Under the pieces are notes generated by a model. The model saw nothing but the letters and a program-made list of their open reading frames with translations, ran no database searches and was not told the origin of the DNA. The position numbers and the translations under genes were made by a program. A DNA stretch of 64,000 nucleotides from Diabrotica undecimpunctata (taxonomy: Eukaryota; Arthropoda; Insecta; Coleoptera; Chrysomelidae): the NCBI RefSeq assembly GCF_040954645.1, contig NC_092811.1, forward strand, positions 119,547,343 through 119,611,342. Reading direction: 5' to 3'. Positions 54,872 to 64,000 of the stretch are shown here, piece after piece (position 1 is the first letter of the stretch; each line of letters begins with the position of its first letter).

Positions 54872-55226
54872 GTGGGCAAGCCGCCAATGAGTGCCAATGA
54901 CAGGAGTACTTCAGATCTCGAAGACATTTTAGAAGCTGGGAGATACTGTACAATTTTGCTGTATGGCCTTGCCAAAGACACCCACATAAACAAAATGAAT
55001 AAGGTAGAAGATTATTCATCATTACTTGAACAAATGCGATACGAATCGTTTATTAAAGCCACAACTAAAGTTGTGGGTTGGCTCAGCGTGTGGCTGTCGT
55101 AGACTAGGTCTATTTTGCAATGCTACGTGTGGAACATGCTCTGGCGACAATTGTCAAAACTGTCCTGCAATAGACGAAGAGGTGGAGTTAGAACACGACG
55201 AGAATGACGCTTCAGACAATGAATAA
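54872..55226 (+). pseudogene. Transposon-encoded protein fragment with Cys-rich C-terminus (copy A)
   Basis: The first frame reads MGKPPMSANDRSTSDLEDIL, EAGRYCTILLYGLAKD and YSSLLEQMRYESFIKATTK. Immediately after the Lys, about 200 bp present in copy B are missing, and another frame reads VGSACGCRRLGLFCNATC, GTCSGDNCQNCPAIDEE and VELEHDENDASDNE to the stop at 55226. The Cys pattern C-x-C-x7-C-x3-C-x2-C-x4-C-x2-C with an acidic tail is repeated in many insect multi-copy proteins of unknown role and recalls CXC/tesmin-like zinc-binding motifs. The function is unknown to me. Confidence 0.7.
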
Positions 55227-55964
55227 TTTGATATATTGTAAATAATTTTTATTTTTGTAAATATATTTTGTATACTTTCTAATGTAAAGTATTTTCATGC
55301 ATAATTTTTTACAATAAAAACATCATGAGTATACTTAATTTTTTTATTTAGACATTTACCAAAGGGGAATTTGTTTCGTGAGCATAGAGGTGGTTTTTAA
55401 GGGTTGAAAATAAGCAACCAATCAAAAAATATTTTATTGATAAGAAAGGAATTTTTGAATATAAATGTACATTAAAAACTTTTGAAGTTGTTTAAAAAGA
55501 TTTTTTTATATATTTTGACATAGGGGGTAGTTTTTAAGGGTTGAAGTGTTGCAATCAACCAAAATTATTTTATATAAGCAGAGAATTACATTGTAGATGA
55601 TATAAATGCACTACAAAAGCGTTTGAACCTGTTAAACGATTTTTTACAATAATTTTTAATAAAAGGGGTGGTTTTTAAGATTATTTAAGGGTTGAGAATG
55701 TACACAATATCCATTAATATAATTGACAATATTTCAATTACCTAATTTAACACGATTTAAATCCATAAAATGCTTTAATATAAATTTTTTTCATTATTGT
55801 CAATAAGGGATGATTTCACCCTTTAAAAATAAAAAGCTCACCTATCGCATATATAACTTTTGCAGAAGGAGGTAAGATAAGCCTAATTCCAAATTATTAG
55901 CAAAATCGATTCAGTTATAAAAAATTTAGAGGTATTGACCTCTTTTCCTCCACAGTGACTGGAG

Positions 55965-57216
55965 TATAACGTTGTAGAGAAAAGCTTACTGGGATAAACA
56001 ATTTCAACTTTGCAATAACTATTAAATGAAGACTCTTGAACTTTTTGTAGCTAAATCTTTGTGATATTGTTCCCATTCTCACGCGAAATTAAAGTTTTTT
56101 GTTTAGTTTTAGAGCAATTATTAACAATTTTCAAAAAATCGATTTTTTGCAATAATTAAACAACAAATTAAAAAAATTGTTGATATATTGTTTATTAGTT
56201 AAAGAGGACGTTAAATCTTTTGCATATTTTATTATATATAATATAATATAATATCAATATATAATTTCATATTGATATCACCTAATTTATCTAAAGCAGC
56301 TATTAGATATCTGTATCAAAGAAGGTCACGAGAAAGTTTCACTTTTTGCCAGTTTCTCCGGATTTAATAGAAGAAATTGTTGATAGGCGTGATTTATTAA
56401 TCACGCATACATATTATATCAAAATATATTTAGCGTTGACGAGTGTGTTCCTGTCTTTTCCTTTGTGTTAAGTTCAATAAATGACGCTAGTGGTATTATT
56501 TGTGAATTTAATTTTTAGGAAAAACTTGTTTTACAATTATACGAATACATAAACTATCAGTAAACCCAATGAATGAATGAATAATTATTGTCGGTACCAC
56601 AAAAAATATATTTAGGAATGTAATAAGCAGTGGTGGCTCGTGAATTGTTTGGCGATATTAATAATATTTATTTGCTTTCCATATTAAATAAATGTTATAT
56701 GTATTTACTTTTATTTATTTCTGATTTGTTTTGTCAGTTTTTTATACCCTCATGTACACTTGTCCTTCTCACTATAGAGAATGATGCTGAATCTATTTGT
56801 CATCATTATAAGCCTTCACCGTGTATTGAATGAATAAAGTTACTTTCTCGGTCTTTAACCTTTCAGGGATAACGTGACATGATGGAACACAAAATGTAAC
56901 GTCAGACTAGCAGTCCGCGAATCTAAAGGTCCAATTTTTTTTTTTTTGAAAAGGTCCAAAAAACAAATATTTTCGAAAAAACGGTCTGAAAAGTTGTCGA
57001 TTAAAATAGACAAAAAAACATTTGCACACGCATTTATTATAACTTGTATTTAAACTCATGCTTTAAAATAAAAGTTAACAGATATATCTTTTTCATATTT
57101 TGAGTACTATAAAACACAAAGACCCAAATTAAACAAATATAAAACAACTATTTCTAAGAAATTAAACAAAGACCTAATAAAAAACAAATGTTTGATACAC
57201 GCGTAAAGTAGATATA
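55965..57216. other. Spacer between the two inverted transposon copies
   Basis: It is A+T-rich with no gene. CAGTGGTGGCTCGTGAA at 56629 looks like the end of a hAT element, but no partner end is seen. A TAATA-type simple repeat lies near 56235-56265. Confidence 0.5.
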
Positions 57217-57960
57217 CTCCAGTCACTGTGGAGGAAAAGAGGTCAATACCTCTAAATTTTTTATAACTGAATCGATTTTGCTAAAAATTTGGAATTAGGC
57301 TTATCTTACCTCCCTCTTCAAAAGTTGTATATGCGCTAGGTGAGCATTTTATTTTTAAGGGGTGAAATCACCCCTTATTGAAAATAATGAAAAACATTTA
57401 TATTAAAGCATTTTATGGATTTAAATCGTGTTAAATTAGGTAATTGAAATATTGTCAATTATAATAATGGATATTGTGTACATTCTCAACCCTTAAATAA
57501 TCTTAAAAACCACCCCGTTTAATAAAAATAAATGTAAAAAATCGTTTAACAGGTTCAAGCGCTTTTGTAGTGCATTTATATCATCTACAATGTAATTCTC
57601 TGCTTATATAAAATAATTTTGGTTGATTGCAACACTTAAAACCTAGCCCAACCCTTAAAAACTAGCCCCTATGTCAAAATATATTCAATATATAACAACT
57701 TCAAAAGTTTTTAATGTACATTTATATTCAAAAATTCCTTTCTTATCAATAAAATATTTTTTGATTGGTTGCTTATTTTCAACCCTTAAAAACCACCTCT
57801 ATGCTCACGAAACCAATTCCCCTTTGGTAAATATCTAAATAAAAAAATTAAGTATACTCATGATGTTTTTATTGTAAAAAATTATGCATGAAAATACTTT
57901 ACATTAGAAAGTATACAAAATATATTTCCAAAAATAAAAATTATTTACAATATATCAAAT

Positions 57961-58300
57961 TATTCATTGTCTGAAACGTCATTCTCGTCGTGTTCTAACT
58001 CCACCTCTTCGTCTATTGCAGGACAGTTTTGACAATTGTCGCCAGAGCATGTTCCACACGTAGCATTGCAAAATAGACCTAGTCAACGACAGCCACACGC
58101 TGAGCCGCAACCCTTTTTGCAATTGCAAAAAAATCGTTTTCAATAGTTCTTCTGGTGCAGGTGAACTTTTCATTTTTATTGGTTGTAAAATATCATCACT
58201 CTTGAACCATCCCCAATCCGTTACATCAATCTCTTTGTTTCCAAGCCATATCTGAGTTTGTAAATAAACTCTTTTGATATGCTCATCCAGGGCACTTACA
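57961..58300 (-). pseudogene. Cys-rich C-terminal part of the copy B protein
   Basis: The minus strand is open over TVSALDEHIKRVYLQTQIWL, GNKEIDVTDWGWFKSDD and LQPIKMKSSPAPEELLKTIF, then, crossing a small frameshift near 58120, CNCKKG, GSACGCR, LGLFCNATCGTCSGDNCQ and the acidic end DENDVSDNE. This shows the middle part that copy A lost (an IWLGN...DWGW...PAPxxLL(K)xIFCxCKxGC pattern). The family recurs across insects in my memory, but I know no assigned function. The LINE at 58302 begins directly upstream of this part. Confidence 0.75.
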
Positions 58301-58301
58301 G

Positions 58302-60840
58302 TTTTTTTTTTTTTTTTGTGGCATTGACTTTCGTCATTCAGCCAGTCTCGAAAGGTTATAATATATTCTTTAAAAAAGTATAAGAGTACAGATTATTTCC
58401 CTCAGACAAATGCACAGCGATATCCCTAAAACGAAATAGACGAATAATTAATAGAAGGACACATAAGGATAACACGTCGAAGGAAAATACAAGGACACTC
58501 GCTTCTCGTCTAGGGGTCCGTCAAGACATTTATTTTAACAGACAAACAATACTGGACCACGGATAAGGTATTGTTACATATAGGATAAACAAAGGGTACA
58601 AGTCTAATCCTATACACGCTCATGAAAATTTTCATGAACGAGTACCAGATTTATAAAGCTATGCATGTGTCTGACAAAAATTCTATAATTAAATTATATA
58701 TTGTTACAGAACCTATGGCTAACAAAGACTGTATATTGTATGGAGCGTATGTATTGCATTTAGTTAATTTTGTATACAGGGAGTTTGAATGCTGAATAAA
58801 TTTAGGACATTCAAAGAAGATGTGATCGAGGTCACCTAGCTTGCCGCAATGTTTGCAACTATCATCATCGATGACTTTAATTTTAAATAAATGGCATGGG
58901 TAGCATGCATGTCCAAAGCGTATTCGATTTATAGTAGTAATATATTTACGAGGAGCTTTGAAATTCTGAAACCAGGTTGTTTGAGGTAGAGTTGGTTGTA
59001 AAGAGGTGTACCTTTTATGGTTTGTAGAACAGTAATGTTTCCATTGCTCTTTCCATCTAAGTTGCTGATTTTTTTTGAAAATCGTAGTAACATCTGATGT
59101 GTTAAGCATATATTTCAACGTAGAGCCAGTTGTTACACTCATTTTAGCCAAGTGATTTACATATTCATTGTGTTTGAGACCAATATGTGCTTTGACCCAA
59201 ATAAATTTTATGTTGACTCCAGTCGATGATAAATGATACAATCGGTCTTTTATTTCAAATATGTAGGGGTTGCTAAATGTTGAGGGTAATTCAATGTTTT
59301 TAATGCTCTGCAAAACTGAAAGGCAATCTGACAGAATTAAGATATGTCTATTACAGGTGTTTTTAACATATTTTAGAGCTTCAAGTATACCTATTGATTC
59401 CGCTGAAAAGATTGAAAATTCATATGGTAGTTTATACTTGAATTCTACGTTTGTAGCAGGTAAAAAGTATGCGCATCCAGTCCCTTCTGTTGTTTTTGAT
59501 GCGTCCGTGTATATTACTGTGGCTTCCCTATAATCCTGCAGTAGAGATATTAGAAGATTGCTACTCATAATGGTGTTCTCACTATAAGTGGGTATTATAA
59601 CCTGAGTTCTGTGGAATAAAGAATAGTAGTCTAAGCTTCTGTCAACCGTGTCCAATTTCTTGAAAAAAATAGGATTATTCTGTAATGCCATGCATAAAGG
59701 CGGGGAAGGTTTTTTCTCCCAATATTTGTTTGTAAGATCTGACTCGTTAAGTTGACGGACGCTTGAAAATAACTGGGAGTTAGTTAATAGAATTTTAAGA
59801 AGGCTTTTTTTCACTTAAAAAATTTCTTCTATTTTCCAGGGGTAGCTCTGCGGCTTCAACATATAAGGGTTGTATAGGGGTTGATCTCATAGCACCCAAA
59901 CATACCCTCATAATAGAATTTTGAAACGTGTCGATTTTTCTTAAAAGGTTCTTAGAGGCGGAACCATAAAGAGTAGCACCGTAATCTAGAATAGATCGTA
60001 TATATGCGCGATAAAACAACAAGGATGTCGCAACCCCACCACGTTTTAGTTGTCTTTCTGAGGAAATTGCTGCCTTTGTTACATCTATCAAGCATGTACT
60101 CTATGTGTTGTCTCCAAGTTAACTTCTTATCCAAAATAAGGCCTAGATATTTGACATGATTTTGAAGCTTAAAACATTGATCGTTCAGAATGATATTTTC
60201 ATTTGTAGGAATGTTGTGTCTTGTGAAGATAGATACTACTGATTTTTCTATAGATAAATTGAGACCATTCTCTAAGAACCATGAAAAAAGGGATTCACAT
60301 ACTTTGCTAAGGCTTTGTATACAGGTTTCATATTTTTTGTTTTCTGTATAGATGCAGAAATCGTCGGCATACTGTACGATTTTGAATGAAATGTTATTTA
60401 TTTGGATGTTATGTATGTCAGAGCTGTATATATTGAATAAGATTGGAGATAAAACTGAGCCTTGTGGTATACCTTGATAATTATATCTCGGTCCAATTAG
60501 CTTGTTATTATGATCTCTTACATAGATGATCCTCTTTGTGTAAAATCCAATTATTGTATCCACGAATGCGATTGGCATATAAAATAAATTAACCATTTTA
60601 TTTCTTAAAGTTGACAAGCAAACTGATTCGTATGCTCCCTCAATATCCAAGAATAGTCCTGTTAAATAGTTGTTTCTGGTTAAGGTATTTTGTACATCTA
60701 CCACAATGGTTGTTAGAGCATCTAGTGTTCCAAAGCTTCTTTTATAACCAAACTGATTTTCTGGTAGCAAATTATTTTTTTGTAACCACCAATCCAGTTT
60801 AAATTTTATGAGTCTCTCTAGAGTTTTAAAAACACAGGAA
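58302..60840 (-). mobile_element. I-like LINE with RT and RNase H, poly(A)-tailed, in copy B
   Basis: In sense order from 60840: SCVFKTLERLIKFKLDWWLQ, LLPENQFGYKRSFGTLDAL, TGLFLDIEGAYESVCLST (motif A), NYQGIPQGSVLSPILFNIYS (motif B), VQYADDFCIYTENKKYE (motif C, YADD intact) and KYLGLILDKKLTWRQHIEY. A frameshift lies at about 60050-60090 and another near 59810. Then SILDYGATLYGSASKNLL and, in the 387-codon frame 58651-59814, RNase H with VIYTDASKTTEGTGCA, SIFSAESIGILEALKY, HILILSDCLSVLQSIK and VKAHIGLKHNEYVNHLAK, plus the CCHC-like CKHCGKLGDLDHIFFECPK. It ends in a 16-A tail (T-run 58302-58317). The 5' end (ORF1, endonuclease) is missing. Only two frameshifts mark it as dead, so it is young. 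Confidence 0.9.
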
Positions 60841-61065
60841 AGGAGATGATAATTTAACTTCACTATTTTTAGTTGTGGTTTTAATAAAGGATTCGTATCG
60901 CATTTGTTCAAGTAATGATGAATAATCTTCGACCTTATTCATTTTGTTCATGTGGATGTCTTTGGCAAGGCCATACAGCAAAATTGTACAGTATCTCCCA
61001 GCTTCTAAAATGTCTTGGAGATCTGAAGTACTCCTGTCATTGGCACTCATTGGCGGCTTGCCCAC
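60841..61065 (-). pseudogene. N-terminal part of the copy B protein, cut by a LINE
   Basis: The frame reads MGKPPMSANDRSTSDLQDIL, EAGRYCTILLYGLAKDIHM, YSSLLEQMRYESFIKTTTKN and SEVKLSS, then runs into the LINE 5' end. SEVKLSS would continue as the usual LPP-type motif and join the C-terminal part at 58300. It differs from copy A at only a few residues (LE to LQ, TH to IH, KA to KT). Confidence 0.75.
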
Positions 61066-61179
61066 GCAACTTCAAAGGAGTGTCGCTTCTCTGTGTTCGT
61101 TAGTTCTCTGAAGCAGATGTTCAGTTTAGAGGTGCCTATATTATATACATAACATATATATATGTATGTATGTATTACA

Positions 61180-61812
61180 CAGGGATGAGTGCCTTAAGAA
61201 CCGGCAAAATAACGCAAAAGATAGAAAACATAATACGTTGTGAAATAAAAAGAGATGAAAGTAGTAGAGGTGAGAAATTATCGATATTAACCTATAATTT
61301 ATTTTACATTACATTAGAATTATCGAAAATTTCCCACCTTTAGACGTTAGCTTATGAGCTTGTTGACTTCAGTCATAGTAATACATAGTAATATAATAGT
61401 CATAATAATAAACTATGATTTGAGACGTCGCATACACTCTTCTCAATACAGAATTATCATAGCGTGTTACTCTGTATTCGTCAAAACAGAATTAATTATC
61501 AAATTACTACTAATTAAACTGTTTACTTACATTTGCTTTATTGTCTTCAATCAGTTTTTACTTTATGCGAAATTTAAAAAATGTAAATATTCGACGTCAT
61601 ACTTGTAATATTATGACTGAAGTCAACTATAACTTTATAGCTCATAAGCTAACGTCTAAAGGTGGGAAACTATTGATATTCCTAATGTAATTTAATGTAA
61701 ATTAGAGTTTTTATCGATAATTTCCCACCTCTACTACTTTCATCTCTTTTTATTTCACAACATGTTTTCTATCTTTTGCGTTATTTTGCCGGTTCTTAAG
61801 GCACTCATCACT
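61180..61812. mobile_element. hAT-like fold-back MITE inside copy B
   Basis: The left end CAGGGATGAGTGCCTTAAG (about 61180) and the right end, whose complement is CAGTGATGAGTGCCTTAAG (to about 61812), extend into arms of about 200 bp: AACCGGCAAAATAACGCAAA, GATGAAAGTAGTAGAGGTG and TAGACGTTAGCTTATGAGCT appear on both sides as inverted copies. The loop is about 180 bp. A CAG(G/T)G start is hAT-like. No clear 8-bp target duplication could be read because it sits in a microsatellite. It is absent from copy A, so it inserted after the copies separated. Confidence 0.8.
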
Positions 61813-63085
61813 GTATACATATGTGTGTGAGTGTTAGTGTGTCTGTTACCAGTTTTTCGAATATACTTGAATAAAGCATTTATATATACAGAAAATAAGT
61901 TGATGCTCCAAAATATAAATAACATGCTCCAAAATTTTTTTAGAATAACTCCGTTAATTTTTAAGCTACAGTGTCCATTAAAAAAATATTTTGAAGGTAA
62001 TTTTAAAAGCTACAAGACTAAGTAGATTAAAATATGTTAAAATTCTTTCTGTTTAAATAGTAAAGGGCCAAAGTGCTGATTACCGGTGTGTCAGCCGCTG
62101 TATCTCAAACTTCAATTGGCTATATCTCTATTATTTTTTGAGCTAACGAGCTTAACAAAATTAAAAAAATAAAAATTTTTGTTAAGAAAAAAACTACATT
62201 TTGGTATATAACCATTTTTCACGCATCTCATAGTTTTAGATTAATTTTGAAAAAATGTAAATTTTTAGATAATTAAAAAAAAAAAAAAATTTTTAATTTA
62301 AACATAATGTTTTCAAAAAATACGCATTTTTTAAAACACAAACTTTTAAAACTTATAAATAACACTAAAAAAAAAATTAATTGTAGAAGATATACGTTTA
62401 ATTTCAATTCTGATCGAAATAGTGTTACTTATACTGCTCGTTTTTTTTTAAACGCTAGAGTAATTCAAATTCTTTCCTTCGTATTTCGCTTTGTTTTAAT
62501 CGAAATGGCTTTTAACATAGCTCATTTTAAAGGTTTTTTCTAGCTCTTTAAAAAGTGTTGTATGAGTTTTTATCAAAAGAGATGTCCATTTTCCGATATT
62601 TACAATTATAAATCGCTTAGTATTGTACTTATAAAACTTAATAAAAATCTCTTTGTTTTTTTATAAGCTTTATTTTTGTTCATTATAGATTTTTCAATAA
62701 AACGCTTTGTTTTTGAGTTATTCGTACAAAATCATTGGAAAACATGTTTTTTTTTTGCGAAATGTTTACTTTTTCAAGTGCGTATAACTCAAAAAGTATT
62801 GATTTAGCGAAAAAAAATTAAATGCCATTTTTTGTTTAAAATTTGATTCTCTATCAATTCCCGGGGTTATTTTGAGTGTAAAAGTTCAACCCCCTAGATG
62901 GGGTGCCAACCACCCCAGGGGTAGAAGTACACATCAGCACCATATAACTTATGTTTTTTGAGTAATTTACTACCCACTGTAAAAATTTCAGATAAATCGG
63001 TGTAGTTATAAAAAATTTAAAGGGAAAATGCCACAGTAACTGGACTAATACACGAATGAAGGAAATAGGTCAATCTTCGCTGCTG

Positions 63086-63175
63086 TCTTCGGAAATAACA
63101 TCCTGTAGGCAGTCGGAGCAAAGGCATTTTGCGTGTTCTAAGCATACAAATGTTTTTACTATTTAAATGGGAATA
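63086..63175 (-). pseudogene. Possible piggyBac-like transposase C-terminal zinc-finger fragment
   Basis: The minus strand reads IVKTFVCLEHAKCLCSDC then LQDVISEDSSED and a stop. A C-x2-H-x4-C-x2-C ending at the extreme C-terminus is the pattern of piggyBac-type transposases. The match is about 30 residues only. Confidence 0.3.
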
Positions 63176-63189
63176 AGCCAAAAATGCGG

Positions 63190-63388
63190 TAGCGGGTAAG
63201 TACTCCTCCACAATCCCAGTGGAGGATAGACTTACTTCAGGGATGCGACCCTGCCCTACGCGAGCCTTGATTGTCTCTCAACTCCTATGGAGAGAAATCA
63301 TGTCCTAAACCCATTCCTACCCAATACCTACTATCCTACCAATTTCCCAAACCAACTCACCAACCCGCCTGGCAAGCGTGGTGTTTAA
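63190..63388 (+). promoter_or_regulatory. Probable 5' UTR/promoter of the RTE-like LINE
   Basis: A sharp rise in C content (CTACCCAATACCTACTATCC and similar C/T-rich runs) begins at about 63190 and leads straight into the open frame at 63389, consistent with an intact LINE 5' end. The exact 5' boundary is not visible. Confidence 0.5.
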
Positions 63389-64000
63389 ATGCCAAAACCC
63401 CTCAGCATGAATAGACATTCAAGAAAAGGGCCCTCAGTCCCCGGCAGCTCGCTAGTTCCCAACCAAGGTAGCGGTAGGATTCACGGACAGCGGGCAGAGG
63501 GTGCAAAGAATCTCCGGGATGTAAGAGGCTACCAAGAACGACGAACGCTGCACATAATTACGTATAATGTAAGAACCTTATCCAAAGATGAAAAAATGAC
63601 GGAACTGGAGGAAGAACTCAGACATGTGAAATGGGATATTATAGGAATTAGCGAAGTCAAAAGAAGAGGTGAAGATCAGGTCAAACTAAAATCAGGCAAC
63701 ATATTCCACTATAATGGGGAAACAGAATCGACAACTGGAGGAGTAGGTTTATTAGTACACAAAAAATTACAGAAAATGATACAGAGCATTGGCTGCATTT
63801 CCCCAAGAGTTATGTATATAAATCTAAGACTAAATAAGAGATACAATCTGAAAATAATCCAGGTATACGCCCCCACCAGCGATTACGAAGATGAGATTGT
63901 TGAAGCCTTCTATGAGGAAATCGAAAGAGCAAAAGAGCAGGAACCGGCCCATTACAATCTGATAATGGGAGATTTTAACGGGAAACTCGGAAGGAAAAAG
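63389..64000 (+). CDS. RTE-like LINE ORF, 5' part with endonuclease (runs off window)
   Basis: From ATG at 63389 the frame is open for 204 codons to the end of the window. After a basic leader (MPKPLSMNRHSRKGPSVPG, RDVRGYQERRTLHIITYNVR) comes an APE-type endonuclease: TYNVRTLSKDEKMTELEEEL (first catalytic Asn), DIIGISEVKRRGEDQVKLKS (catalytic Glu), GGVGLLVHKKLQKMIQS, IIQVYAPTSDYEDEIVEAF and LIMGDFNGKLG (catalytic Asp and Asn). The protein nicks target DNA to start retrotransposition; the RT should follow beyond 64000. It is the same type as the endonuclease at 5234-6386 but retains the N-terminus. An internal Met at 63407 is an alternative start. No stop or frameshift is visible. Confidence 0.9.
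   Translation, partial: MPKPLSMNRHSRKGPSVPGSSLVPNQGSGRIHGQRAEGAKNLRDVRGYQERRTLHIITYNVRTLSKDEKMTELEEELRHVKWDIIGISEVKRRGEDQVKLKSGNIFHYNGETESTTGGVGLLVHKKLQKMIQSIGCISPRVMYINLRLNKRYNLKIIQVYAPTSDYEDEIVEAFYEEIERAKEQEPAHYNLIMGDFNGKLGRKK

Larger units (their letters stand above)
53459..55964 (+). mobile_element. DNA transposon copy A (2.5 kb, TA target)
   Basis: The ends are GTCCAGTTACTGTGG at 53459 and CCACAGTGACTGGAG ending at 55964, inverted repeats bordered by TA on both sides. A subterminal region of over 1 kb contains TTTAAATTTTTTATAACTGC and CCCCTGGGGTGG-type motifs. It carries one coding relic at 54872-55226 and a TACA/TA microsatellite. The whole element recurs in opposite orientation as copy B (57217-63045). 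It is internally deleted relative to copy B around 55075, and I see no DDE transposase core in either copy. Confidence 0.88.
57217..63045 (-). mobile_element. DNA transposon copy B (inverted, with two insertions)
   Basis: The ends CTCCAGTCACTGTGG at 57217 and CCACAGTAACTGGAC at 63045 match copy A in reverse, again next to TA. From 57217 to about 58130 it mirrors 55964-55075, and from 63045 to about 60850 it mirrors 53459-55080, apart from two insertions: a poly(A)-tailed I-like LINE (58302-60840) and a fold-back MITE (61180-61812). By eye the two copies are well above 90% identical over most of the shared length, so they are recent relatives. Confidence 0.88.

Noticed and set aside
1..64000. 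CRISPR array, operon or prokaryotic feature
   Set aside because: No regularly spaced direct repeats or ribosome-binding-site organisation; introns and retroelements show a eukaryotic genome.

Overview
The window looks like nuclear DNA of an insect and reads best as a TE-rich, A+T-rich genome. A beetle is my guess from the mix of elements, but nothing here proves the order. The genes have spliceosomal GT-AG introns, and most of the sequence is interspersed repeats in many stages of decay. I see no prokaryotic gene, CRISPR array, rRNA or tRNA.

Only two host genes are securely recognised. GID8 is a four-exon gene on + at 12656-15531 that encodes a LisH-CTLH-CRA subunit of the CTLH/GID ubiquitin ligase. 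Nup35 is a single-exon gene on - at 22816-23694 that encodes the nucleoporin with the MPPN RRM fold. A probable first coding exon of a third gene lies at 24851-24955 (+). It is 35 codons long, looks like a mitochondrial presequence and ends at a GTAAGT donor; I cannot find its next exon. A basic open frame at 42790-43107 (-) is a weaker candidate.

Left part (1-12.3 kb): a hAT element with an exact 8-bp target duplication (348-3089); a BovB/RTE-like LINE (3695-6386, -) that split an older LINE and carries a TTAGG-type repeat at its 5' junction; a pogo/Tigger relic with an IS630/Tc1-like element inserted in it; and R1-like and other LINE pieces.

Middle (12.3-30 kb): the host genes; an antisense LINE relic in GID8 intron 2; an LTR-element relic at 18466-19516 that appears to carry a decayed macro domain just upstream of its polypurine tract; Jockey/CR1-like and DUF7869-like relics; and an IS630-like transposase pseudogene.

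Right of centre (30-53.3 kb): mostly LINE copies in both orientations, several with clear target duplications or nested in one another. There are also a Jockey-type ORF1 with zinc knuckles and fold-back elements at 31182-34052, 44011-44714 and 46722-46886.

Right end (53.4-64 kb): two copies of one DNA transposon with a TA-type target face each other (53459-55964 and 57217-63045), making a 9.6-kb inverted repeat. Both encode fragments of a protein with a cysteine-rich C-terminus. The second copy is interrupted by an I-like LINE with RT and RNase H and by a hAT-like fold-back MITE. The window ends inside an RTE-like LINE whose first 204 codons are open, the only LINE start here without visible damage.
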